Assembly: GCA_045605765.1 (NCBI GenBank)
Contig: JAZUQQ010000030.1
Location: 1 to 64,000, forward strand
Length of the DNA stretch: 64,000 nucleotides
Direction of reading: 5' to 3'
Source: SIG672 sp045605765
GTDB taxonomy: Bacteria > Bacillota > Clostridia > Oscillospirales > CAG-272
Shown: positions 27,801 to 34,059 of the stretch, in pieces
How the letters are laid out: every line of letters starts with the position of its first letter
Position numbering within the stretch: position 1 is the stretch's first letter
Made by a program: the position numbers and the translations under genes
The notes under the pieces: model-generated
The model's input: the letters and a program-made list of their open reading frames with translations, nothing else
The model's database searches: none
Told to the model about the DNA's origin: nothing

Positions 27801-29045
27801 CGCACCGCCGTAAAGACGGGTGTCGCGGTCGAGAGTGATTACGTATTTTATATCTGAAAGCTCCTCTTTATCTCCGATAAACACCGCAAAATCAGAGCCC
27901 TTGTCACGTAAAAAGCAAACGAGGTCTATAAGCGCTCCTCTTTTGCGCTCGTAACCCATATATTTGCTTTCGCTAAGACTTCTTACTCGCTCTCTTATAA
28001 ATAGACAAAAGCGCGTGCCGTATTTTTTCCTTAGGGAAACTATTTTCTCCTTTGCAAAGCCGATAAGCTCTACATCTTTTTCGTCGCTTTGTTTTTTTGA
28101 TTCGGGAAGATCGAGAAGCAGACCGAAAAGGACATTTTCATCTCTGTTCGAAAGATAAAATTCTTCGAGTTGTCTGAAAATCGATTCGTCGCCCGAAGAA
28201 AGAATAGAGGTTATTACAGTAAGGGTTTTGGCACTGTTTGGTATACTGTCAAGTTTTAAACGAGAAACTGCCGAGGGTCTCATAAAGCGTGAAAAAAGTC
28301 GCTCAATAATATATTTTACCGCTTCACTGACAGGTAGCAGGAGCAAGAAAAATATTACAGGGCCGCTCTTTGATAAATAGGTTACGGCAAATGAAATAAT
28401 AAAAGTGAAAAAAGCAAGAGAAAAGAAATATACGCTCATATTTCTTTTTCTTATTCGTGCATCTTCTTTGAAACCGCCGTTGTCGCAGTAAATGTTTGCT
28501 GCATCCTTTTCGGATATTTTATGACGGCGCGCAAACGATGAGATCTTACCGCGCATAAGAGATTTTGTAAGATCGGTGCTCTCGGCATAATGCGCTTCAT
28601 GGCGCGATGAAAGCGTGCTGTCGAGCACCGATATACGCTCTCTGAGAAGCTCTATATCAGCAAGCTCAAAGGAGCGCATAAGAGTTACGCATCTGTTTAC
28701 GAGATCCTTGAATCCATCGTCGCTTATATCATGAAATACTGCGATCCTGCGCGATATAATATCAGATATGAAAGGAAGGACCATAACCGTCTCTTTGTCC
28801 CTGAACGGTGTTTTTTTCGCCTCTGCAATAAGAGAAGCTGATACCTCCTTTTCTCCGATATTAAAGTCGTTTTTATTTAATATTTCTTCAAGCAGGCGAT
28901 ATATCCTAAACGAGCGTTCCCTTGGCAGTGTCTTCTCATAAGAGTTAAGTATTGAGAGACAAAAAGGGTGTTTTTTTCCGAGCAGTCGGCGCAGTTTGAG
29001 GCGTAATAATGCTCCCGAAAGATTACTTAATTTGCTTGTACTAAT
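21849..29045 (-). CDS. Cyclic beta-1,2-glucan synthase-like enzyme (GT84-glucoamylase-like-GH94)
   Basis: This very large, multi-membrane-spanning protein (about 2398 residues) resembles NdvB/Cgs. In order it has cytoplasmic N-terminal helices, a glycosyltransferase domain with YVITLDRDTRLYGG and RWIRGDIQS, and a block of membrane segments. A glucoamylase-like domain (GYIGVASWSGSMFEYFMP) follows, then a C-terminal GH94 phosphorylase domain (GAYGFRDQLQD, DWNDGYNRVGRDGKG). It would build and cyclise or trim glucans at the membrane. The first ATG (28784) lies 87 codons inside an open frame whose upstream part looks like family N-terminus. The only upstream initiation site is GGGGAGG followed by ATT at 29045. 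Product linkage (beta-1,2) is inferred from the family. Confidence 0.88.
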   Translation of the reverse strand: MSTSKLSNLSGALLRLKLRRLLGKKHPFCLSILNSYEKTLPRERSFRIYRLLEEILNKNDFNIGEKEVSASLIAEAKKTPFRDKETVMVLPFISDIISRRIAVFHDISDDGFKDLVNRCVTLMRSFELADIELLRERISVLDSTLSSRHEAHYAESTDLTKSLMRGKISSFARRHKISEKDAANIYCDNGGFKEDARIRKRNMSVYFFSLAFFTFIISFAVTYLSKSGPVIFFLLLLPVSEAVKYIIERLFSRFMRPSAVSRLKLDSIPNSAKTLTVITSILSSGDESIFRQLEEFYLSNRDENVLFGLLLDLPESKKQSDEKDVELIGFAKEKIVSLRKKYGTRFCLFIRERVRSLSESKYMGYERKRGALIDLVCFLRDKGSDFAVFIGDKEELSDIKYVITLDRDTRLYGGAVRDMVSAMLHPDNKPIIKNNRVVSGYAIMQPHMATSLASFGKSYFSSLMSRGGVDPYQSASFDLYQSLFGEGIFCGKGIFDLDVYSTLIPDAFSDGIVLSHDLLEGSRLRCGVLSDVVLSDSHPATPSSFFKRMHRWIRGDIQSTLYAGRTVYDKLGRRQKNPISSLSRFFILDNVRRALVPICACISMIISLIYPNAQNLIALASLAYILIPPILGVISSLGRINRRFFSHVMPSIGNALWDLIFGVASIFGYAFVSLDALIKGFIRSRITRKKTLEWSVSSLEVAGCFFSQISWSVLSYAGGFITLVFASGAFLRSTALLWTALPAILLILSFDIPRVKKPSSSEKALLLRWLFDTWSFFNTYVNEEENYLPPDNVQEFPSLTVAHRTSPTNIGMYLLSCLAACDCGFIDPHTLCKRLENTVSTLEDLPKKHGHLYNWYDTQKLTVLGSPYISSVDSGNFVVSLITLIEGLSEYEKSEDGLVKVKERLKALAYGADFSILYSKKRKLFYIGMDVADEVSEENCYDLYMSEIRSTCYYAIARGQVSPEHWKKLGRPIIGSKGYIGVASWSGSMFEYFMPHLFLPSYEGSLSGEALAFAANAQIENRIKGFWGISESGYHAFDLAMNYQYRANGVSRLALDPSIGKEKVISPYSSFLCLSVARKAAIKNLERLRSHGVYGKHGFYEAVDFTVSRVGLSSEIVRSYMSHHVGMSIIAATNVCFDNIFVKRFMRDPEMASVRELLCESIPTEAGISKTNSINIFENMPERYHINEKTVKIPSQKGQIPSVCMLSSESSSITVSSAGHIMIKKDDILISGDPFDSRDMYSTLNGLQVFCKTDKNTFKIVPENMSYSGSKAVFRSQTAGVSSALTFTLRRSEDMYCIKLDVSGKFTSFSPMISFEVILSKAEDKISHPFYNALSIDSFYSKEYEILTFRARAKNDGKEQWLGVSLEHYQQKKEFETRIEALPLNYNEDDIKELLNKELSSNEGACISPYCILKGKPIECSGKVSCEFVIVYGNSYEDIIRKYSFIRKNTGKDISSYFASSLHPLSQNRLALVSLAPSYLKYADYYLAALHFYPNDNSPKDKSFQKNSLWAHGISGDLPIVTVVLPKEFSSVCRKICDTLIRLHKLCRIRGKKSDLVFIVSESDGYNSTNRNILSDIISQCQASELFCRYGGIFSISDTSMSELLCSVSALYIELEKDSSIEEIFHSFIKRLLRVSEDIKILRQDPKKTAISSQENYAYSVYAGNFEKHGFSLDKSRVDLVWSYIYSNRTFGTLVTQNSLGYTWFANSKEKRITPYFSLFRRDICGERLIFVSSENENYDILASSYSCRFERGCAVYETDIKNTSVCVEVGVDEKLQLKMVSVEVSGDTDFCKDIIYSIDPVIGEKVCSPNLIQQKKDGRATFFRRRYDSHLSEHTVFLYSFDAEKSEENSKIVKKYGFLLGIFPSFSDRAYYHMIQKYSSLSSIKYGFKQYADFYEKLFSAVQLESSDKALNLALNYYIPYQVFTARLFGRTGFYQSSGAYGFRDQLQDSLTTLYYDSDYCKYQILRAAAHQYTEGDVQHWWHNSESGNNEGKWHAGLRSRCSDDLLWLPYAVAKYLKFTGNYSILDLKVRYIESRELDESEMTRYERPMRSKYRESLYNHCIRAIERALRFGKHGLPLIGSCDWNDGYNRVGRDGKGESVWLAQFMSMILSEFTVICQNYGDAIGAKKYSEISEELLTTIEKEAFAEDRYLRGFYDSGKPLGAPGDNECEIDFLTQSFAAISGKDPHRAKAAMGLACDMLWDKEHGIVKLFTPPFSGNGDDPGYITSYCDGFRENGGQYTHAALWALWGLFSVGEYDKAYEMLCDINPIVRSLDKKDAERYKTEPYALCGDVYANEKHLGRGGWSLYTGSASWFVQIVLSELLGIKIDGGKHLNVSPKLSQKFDNFRLKIKINGKESEILAITNDTRETEVTLDGSKLAGEKENFFGENNIYRNNG

Positions 29046-29094
29046 AATAAAACCTCCCCACTAAGGTCTTTTGAGTTAAACCTATTATGGGGAG
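29043..29094 (-). promoter_or_regulatory. Shine-Dalgarno-enclosing hairpin and AUU start of the glucan synthase
   Basis: On the minus strand CTCCCCA (29094-29088) can pair with TGGGGAG (29060-29054), which contains the gene's only strong Shine-Dalgarno sequence (GGGGAGG). Two ATT codons follow at 29048 and 29045, after an in-frame TAG at 29063. The hairpin plus TTTTATTATT could also act as an attenuating terminator after comEC. Confidence 0.6.
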
Positions 29095-29126
29095 ATTTTT
29101 TACATTTTATGCCTTTTAAAATATTT

Positions 29127-31385
29127 TTACTCTTTTATTCCCGAATAAAAGGATTCAAAGAGTGCTTCGTTTGAAAGATAGCCTTTTATCTTGCCAAGCG
29201 CCTTGTCGCTGTCACCATGAGATCCGCATATAAGATAGTCGCAATCGAGCGCCGATTGTTTTAGTCCATTAAAAAAATCGTTGTTTGTGTCAGTAAGAGT
29301 GCGCGCGTTTGATATATAGGCGTAGTCGGGTATAGAATACTTGTCGCTTTCTATTAAGATGAGCGATGCGGGATTTGCCGTTGTGTGTTCATAGATATTT
29401 ACCTTTATCGTAAATTCTCCGAAATCGACCGATTTATCGTTTGGATCGTAAAAGCTCATAGTACAGTCGCTATAATAAAGAAATCTCGTTATTGCATTAT
29501 GGAAATTTTCGTCTCTTTCCTGAGGTATTGGCAAAATAAAGTTTTTTATACCATTGTATTCAACCAGTCGTGTAACGGTAGCAATATGAGCATAATGATA
29601 ATCACTTATCATATACGTGCTTATTTCGGTCTTTGTATTCTTTTCCGCATATTCTATAGCATTTCTCGTAAAATTGTAGCTGCCGCCCGAGCTATCACAG
29701 AATAGAGATTCGCCGCCTGAGGAGATTATTATTGCATCATTCTCATTTTCAGTGTAATATATGACCGAGTTTCCCGTCATGTATGGGTGAGATATAATAT
29801 AATTTCCTATGTAGCATCCCAAAACGAAAACAATAAGCGGAATGTAGGCAAGCTCTCTGTTAGAATCAAAACTTTTAAAGAATATCGCCATCAGAGCGAT
29901 AGATATGAGCATCAAAGCAAGGAGAACTGTGCATAAGAAATAGTCAAAATGAATGTAAAAATTACCTGATGAGGCAATATCAGTGGCAAGATATACTGTT
30001 AACTTTGACAGTACAGTTATTATATTGCCTATGATGTATGCAAGCGCTTTTACAGGTGAACAAATTATCAAAATCGGAAGAAGATAAAGAATTACGGTAA
30101 TAAACGGTATGAATATAAGATTGGTTATCGGAGAGATATACGAAATGTATCCGAAGCAATAATAGGATATCGGCAGAGTAAAAAGAAGTGCCGAAAGAGT
30201 TATATTAACAGCCGATATTAAGGAAAACAGAGGCTTTATCTTTCTGATCTTGGTCTTGCTGAGTTTTTCGTTTATCGGGAGCGCCAGAGTAAGGATTCCG
30301 AGGGTTGAGAAAAAGGATAAAAGTAAACCGATGTCGTATATTGCGTAAGGATTGAACGTACAGATAATAAAAGCCGAGCAGGAAAGGGAAGTTACAGCAT
30401 CCGATCTTATGCCGAAGAAGAAAGATGCATAAGAAAATATCAGCATTACAGATGCACGGCATACAGAGCCCGAAAACCCTGCCAAAAACGCATATAACAA
30501 AACAAAAGCACTAAGTAGAATAACAGAGAACTTTTTGTTTATACGGATTTTCGAAAAAACGATGGCAAGGAGACCTACAACTATAGAAAAATGCATTCCG
30601 CTGATTGCCAGCATATGCGAAATACCAAGCTCCTTAAATGCGCTTGTAAATGAATATGAAAGACCGTCTCTGTCGCCGTAAAGCAGAGCTTTTGAAAGCG
30701 CCCTGCCTTCGTCGTAGGTAAAGAGTCCTACTATTTTTGATACGCGCTTTCTCATAGCAGACATCTGTGTATAAGGAAATATATTTTCCTCGTCAAGCAT
30801 TTGAACGCTTTCTTCACTTTCGGATATTATTTCTAAAAGATATCCGTGAGAAAGATCATACGCCTCAGAAAGATTGGAGAATTCGGTATCTATCAAGATT
30901 TTTACAGGAAGTCTAAGCGTGTCTCCGTCGTCGAAAGCGTTAAAATAGCTTGAAGACATTTTTGCTTTTAGTTTGCATTTTTCGCCGTTTATCTCTGTAA
31001 CTATTACCTCGTGGCTCGAATAGTAATCTGACATAGACTCGGCGGAAAGTACGATCACTTTAACCTCTGCTTCAGTATCGTGATATTTTTCTCTCAGTTT
31101 GTCAAAGCGGAGATCAAAGTTTATCCACGATAAAAGAAACGAAAATGATATACTAATTAGCATAAGTATCGCAGGAAGAAGTCTTGTTTTCCTAATACTT
31201 TTAGGAACTTTTAATAATATTTCGGCTATTATAAGTATGAGAGTAATATAGAAGCCTATAATCGAAAATGAAAGCTTGAAATCACTGTGAAGGAATCCGC
31301 ATAGGAAAAACACAAGAAGAAAGCCCGCAAGCGAATAGCATAGCGGGCGTTTTAAAATCGAAGATCTTATTCTTCTTAGGAACAT
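29127..31385 (-). CDS. comEC: ComEC/Rec2-family competence protein
   Basis: ComEC is the inner-membrane channel for DNA uptake in natural transformation. The 752-residue protein has the N-terminal OB-like domain, a central multi-helix competence domain with GISHMLAISGMHFSIVVGLL, and a C-terminal metallo-beta-lactamase-like domain. The latter's usual HxHxDH metal motif is replaced by SDYHYAHI, so its nuclease site may be altered. It starts four bases after the HU gene. No comEA or comF is in the window, so competence itself is not shown. Confidence 0.93.
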   Translation of the reverse strand: MFLRRIRSSILKRPLCYSLAGFLLVFFLCGFLHSDFKLSFSIIGFYITLILIIAEILLKVPKSIRKTRLLPAILMLISISFSFLLSWINFDLRFDKLREKYHDTEAEVKVIVLSAESMSDYYSSHEVIVTEINGEKCKLKAKMSSSYFNAFDDGDTLRLPVKILIDTEFSNLSEAYDLSHGYLLEIISESEESVQMLDEENIFPYTQMSAMRKRVSKIVGLFTYDEGRALSKALLYGDRDGLSYSFTSAFKELGISHMLAISGMHFSIVVGLLAIVFSKIRINKKFSVILLSAFVLLYAFLAGFSGSVCRASVMLIFSYASFFFGIRSDAVTSLSCSAFIICTFNPYAIYDIGLLLSFFSTLGILTLALPINEKLSKTKIRKIKPLFSLISAVNITLSALLFTLPISYYCFGYISYISPITNLIFIPFITVILYLLPILIICSPVKALAYIIGNIITVLSKLTVYLATDIASSGNFYIHFDYFLCTVLLALMLISIALMAIFFKSFDSNRELAYIPLIVFVLGCYIGNYIISHPYMTGNSVIYYTENENDAIIISSGGESLFCDSSGGSYNFTRNAIEYAEKNTKTEISTYMISDYHYAHIATVTRLVEYNGIKNFILPIPQERDENFHNAITRFLYYSDCTMSFYDPNDKSVDFGEFTIKVNIYEHTTANPASLILIESDKYSIPDYAYISNARTLTDTNNDFFNGLKQSALDCDYLICGSHGDSDKALGKIKGYLSNEALFESFYSGIKE

Positions 31386-31389
31386 AAAC

Positions 31390-31674
31390 TTATTTGTTTA
31401 TCTTTTCGCGAAGCTTGCTCGACTGACGGAAGGAAACTATCTTGGTTTCGGGAAGCTGGATCTGAGCGCCGGTCTTGATGTCACGTCCGATTCTTCCTGC
31501 ACGAGTCTTAACTTCGAGAGTTCCGAATCCGGAAAGCATGATCTTTTCGCCATTGGCGAGAGCTTCAACGACCTCCTCGATAAAAGAATCGATAACTTCT
31601 GCGGTCTTTGCATTGGAGAGTCCGTTTGTTTGAGCTACTTTTGCAACAAAATCCTTCTTTTTCATAGCTTTCAT
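31390..31674 (-). CDS. hup: DNA-binding protein HU
   Basis: This 94-residue histone-like protein has the canonical HU sequence: KKKDFVAKVAQ, the conserved core LSGFGTLEVKTRAGR with its arm GRDIKTGAQIQLPETK, and VSFRQSSKLR. HU dimers bend and compact DNA. The gene heads the minus-strand cluster and has a good promoter. An unusual hairpin separates its Shine-Dalgarno sequence from the start codon. Confidence 0.96.
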   Translation of the reverse strand: MKAMKKKDFVAKVAQTNGLSNAKTAEVIDSFIEEVVEALANGEKIMLSGFGTLEVKTRAGRIGRDIKTGAQIQLPETKIVSFRQSSKLREKINK

Positions 31675-31705
31675 TAGGTCTTTTTTAGTAAAAAAGACAT
31701 CCTTT
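31672..31705 (-). promoter_or_regulatory. Hairpin between Shine-Dalgarno and start codon of HU
   Basis: On the minus strand AAAGGAT (31705-31699) is followed directly by a 9-bp perfect hairpin, GTCTTTTTT-ACT-AAAAAAGAC (31698-31678), then CTA and the ATG. No other Shine-Dalgarno lies near the ATG. Folding would shorten the effective spacing from about 25 to about 4 nt. Confidence 0.55.
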
Positions 31706-31721
31706 CGTTTATTTTTTCTAT

Positions 31722-31750
31722 ATTATAGCACGTCTTTCCATAAAAATCAA
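31722..31750 (-). promoter_or_regulatory. Promoter of HU gene
   Basis: On the minus strand TTGATT (31750-31745) and TATAAT (31727-31722) are 17 bp apart. Confidence 0.75.
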
Positions 31751-31804
31751 CAGTTTTTTGACAAAAAAGTGGGACTTTTTTTATAAAACGTCAAAATTCT
31801 TGTC

Positions 31805-31833
31805 TTGACTCGACGAAAAAAGGGTGATATAAT
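31805..31833 (+). promoter_or_regulatory. Promoter of the CDF transporter gene
   Basis: TTGACT (31805-31810) and TATAAT (31828-31833) are 17 bp apart, leaving a ~85-nt leader. Confidence 0.75.
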
Positions 31834-31923
31834 GTAAAATAAATCACTGATTTGATACTTGTATTATATTTCCACAAGTATAATTTTTTTATTCTAAATA
31901 ATTAAGAATAGGAATATCTGTTT

Positions 31924-33102
31924 ATGCTTCTTGCTGAAAATTTTATTAAAAATGCAGAAAATCTTTCGCACAACGAGCTTCGTGAAAAATACGGAGTGTT
32001 TTACGGAATACTCGGAATAGTTCTTAATATAATACTCTTTATTATCAAATTCTTTGCGGGGTTTATTACGGGTGCAATTTCGGTTACTGCAGATGCTTTC
32101 AATAATCTGTCTGACGCAGGCTCGTCCGTTATAACCTTGTTTGGATTCCGACTTGCCGCAAAGAAGCCGGACGCCGATCACCCGTTCGGTCACGGACGCT
32201 CGGAATACATATCGGGATTTATAATCTCGCTTCTCATTTTGCTCGTAGGCTTTGAGCTTGCAAAAAGCTCGGTAGAAAAGATAATCTCGCCGATAGACGT
32301 TGAGTTTTCAACTCTTTCGATAATTATACTTGTAATTTCGGTAGTTATCAAGCTTTATATGGCTTTTTACAATTTCAAAGTAGGAAAGAAGATAAATTCG
32401 GGAGCTATGAAGGCAACGGCGACAGACAGTCTGTCAGACTCGGTCGCGACCGCCGTGGTGCTTGTCTGTATGCTCATTTCCTATTACACGAGTCTGCAAA
32501 TCGACGCTTACTGCGGGCTTGCAGTATCTACGTTCATATTCTATTCGGGATTTCGTTCCGCAAAAGAAACGATAAGTCCATTGCTTGGGCAAAATCCGAC
32601 CGCCGAATTTGTTGAGAATATCGAGAGCATTGTTAGAGAATGTCCGTACGTCTGCGGTGTTCACGATCTCATAGTTCACGATTACGGACCGGGGAGAAGA
32701 ATGGTATCGCTTCACGCCGAGGTGCCTGCCGACTCCGATCTTTTAGACGTTCACGATGCTATTGATAATATCGAAAAAAATTTACGGGATACGCTTCACT
32801 GCGACGCGGTAATTCATATGGACCCCGTTGAAACGGGTGACGGACTTGTTGCGGAAACTAAAGAAAAAGTAGTAAATATTATAAAAACTATCGATGCGCG
32901 CATCACCATACACGATTTCCGCATGGTCAGCGGAAACACACATACAAATCTTATATTCGATGCTGTAATTCCTTATGATATAAAGCTATCCGATAAGGAA
33001 ATAAAAGCGATTATATCGGATAAAATAACAGAGTTCGATCCGCATTACAATATGGTGATAGAAATTGACCGTCCGTTCGTTACAACGTCAGAGCATAAAT
33101 AA
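31924..33102 (+). CDS. Cation diffusion facilitator family transporter
   Basis: The 392-residue protein has the six-helix CDF core, with VTADAFNNLSDAGSS in TM2 and TATDSLSDSVAT in TM5 carrying the metal-site Asp residues, and the signature HPFGHGRSEY. A cytoplasmic ferredoxin-like C-terminal domain follows (VSLHAEVPADSDLLDVHDA). It exports divalent metal such as Zn2+, Mn2+ or Fe2+ using proton motive force; specificity is not readable with certainty. The following gene begins 16 bp later. Confidence 0.92.
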   Translation: MLLAENFIKNAENLSHNELREKYGVFYGILGIVLNIILFIIKFFAGFITGAISVTADAFNNLSDAGSSVITLFGFRLAAKKPDADHPFGHGRSEYISGFIISLLILLVGFELAKSSVEKIISPIDVEFSTLSIIILVISVVIKLYMAFYNFKVGKKINSGAMKATATDSLSDSVATAVVLVCMLISYYTSLQIDAYCGLAVSTFIFYSGFRSAKETISPLLGQNPTAEFVENIESIVRECPYVCGVHDLIVHDYGPGRRMVSLHAEVPADSDLLDVHDAIDNIEKNLRDTLHCDAVIHMDPVETGDGLVAETKEKVVNIIKTIDARITIHDFRMVSGNTHTNLIFDAVIPYDIKLSDKEIKAIISDKITEFDPHYNMVIEIDRPFVTTSEHK

Positions 33103-33118
33103 AAGGAGGTAATTACTT

Positions 33119-33736
33119 ATGAAGGTTTTGATTTTAAACGGCAGTCCTCGAAAGAACGGAAATACCGCAAGGGCGATCGCAGAGCTTGAAAAAACGTTTA
33201 CGGCAGAGGGTGTCGAATGTGAGATAGTTCAGGTTGGAAATAAGGAGATACGCGGTTGTGTCGCCTGTACGACCTGCTATAAAACAGGCAAATGTGTCGT
33301 TGATGATATAGTAAACGAGCTCGCAAAGAAGTTCGAGGAGTGTGACGGACTTATCATCGCAAGTCCGGTATATTACGCTTCGCCGAACGGAACTCTCGTT
33401 TCCTGCCTCGACAGACTTTTTTACAGTACACATTTTGATAAGAGAATGAAGGTCGGCGCGAGCGTTGCGGTCGCAAGACGCGGAGGTTGCTCGGCAACGT
33501 TTGATGTGCTTAATAAATATTTCACAATAAGCGGTATGCCGATAGCGTCCAGCCAATATTGGAACAGTGTTCACGGTGCGAAGCCCGGTCAGGCAGAGGA
33601 GGATCTCGAAGGGCTCCAGACAATGCGCACGCTTGCAAAGAATATGACCTTCCTTATGAAGAGTATCGAGCTTGGTAAAAAGGAGTTCGGACTTCCCGAG
33701 AAGGAAGAGAAGATCTCGACCGGATTTGTGAGATAA
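33119..33736 (+). CDS. Iron-sulfur flavoprotein / NADPH-dependent FMN reductase family
   Basis: The 205-residue flavodoxin-fold protein binds FMN through NGSPRKNGNT (residues 7-16) and SPVYYASPNG. It has a compact cysteine motif, CVACTTCYKTGKC, spaced CxxCxxCx5C like the [4Fe-4S]-binding motif of archaeal and clostridial iron-sulfur flavoproteins (Isf). It may shuttle electrons from ferredoxin. AAGGAGG precedes the ATG, and it appears co-transcribed with the CDF transporter, ending at a terminator. Confidence 0.82.
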   Translation: MKVLILNGSPRKNGNTARAIAELEKTFTAEGVECEIVQVGNKEIRGCVACTTCYKTGKCVVDDIVNELAKKFEECDGLIIASPVYYASPNGTLVSCLDRLFYSTHFDKRMKVGASVAVARRGGCSATFDVLNKYFTISGMPIASSQYWNSVHGAKPGQAEEDLEGLQTMRTLAKNMTFLMKSIELGKKEFGLPEKEEKISTGFVR

Positions 33737-33740
33737 AAGT

Positions 33741-33769
33741 AAAAGCAAGTCAAGCGACTTGCTTTTTCT
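33741..33769 (+). terminator. Terminator of the CDF-flavoprotein unit
   Basis: AGCAAGTC pairs with GACTTGCT around a 4-nt loop and is followed by TTTT. Confidence 0.8.
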
Positions 33770-33797
33770 CATTATGAAATAGACTCAGTGCAAACAA

Positions 33798-33830
33798 TCA
33801 AATGGCAAAGCCATTTGAGAGGTTCGAATC
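33798..33830 (+). repeat. Hairpin plus tRNA T-arm-like sequence
   Basis: TCAAATGGC and GCCATTTGA form a 9-bp perfect hairpin with an AAA loop, followed closely by GGTTCGAATC, which matches a tRNA T-loop. No complete tRNA folds here. It lies next to tRNA-Arg(ACG), on the other side of that gene's terminator. Confidence 0.4.
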
Positions 33831-33843
33831 GCAAAGTACGATA

Positions 33844-33880
33844 AAAAACACCGATGAGGTTTACCTCATCGGTGTTTTTA
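33844..33880 (-). terminator. Terminator of tRNA-Arg(ACG)
   Basis: ACACCGATGAGGT pairs with ACCTCATCGGTGT, with T-runs on both sides. It directly follows the tRNA on the minus strand. Confidence 0.88.
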
Positions 33881-33953
33881 CGCGCCCGGCAGGATTCGAA
33901 CCTGCGACCTACCGGTTCGTAGCCGGGCACTCTATCCACTGAGCTACGGGCGC
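33881..33953 (-). tRNA. tRNA-Arg (anticodon ACG)
   Basis: The 73-nt cloverleaf has acceptor GCGCCCG/CGGGCGC, D-stem GCTC/GAGT, loop CTACGAA (anticodon ACG) and T-arm GCAGG-TTCGAAT-CCTGC with discriminator G. The outermost anticodon-stem pair is a C-T mismatch. CCA is not encoded. The A34 is normally edited to inosine by TadA. Confidence 0.93.
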
Positions 33954-33995
33954 GTATTTATTGCCGTAACGCGTTCTCGCGTTTCGTACTTACCG

Positions 33996-34024
33996 AGTAT
34001 AACACAAGATTTTCCTTTTGTCAA
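33996..34024 (-). promoter_or_regulatory. Promoter of tRNA-Arg(ACG)
   Basis: On the minus strand TTGACA (34024-34019) and TATACT (34001-33996) are 17 bp apart, about 43 bp upstream of the tRNA. Confidence 0.8.
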
Positions 34025-34059
34025 GAGCAAAATCGCAAAAAATCGAAAAAATTTAAGAA

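Noticed and set aside
21849..28784. Glucan synthase starting at the ATG at 28784
   Set aside because: There is no good Shine-Dalgarno, and the 87 upstream codons look like family N-terminus; the ATT start behind GGGGAGG is preferred. The shorter start cannot be fully excluded.
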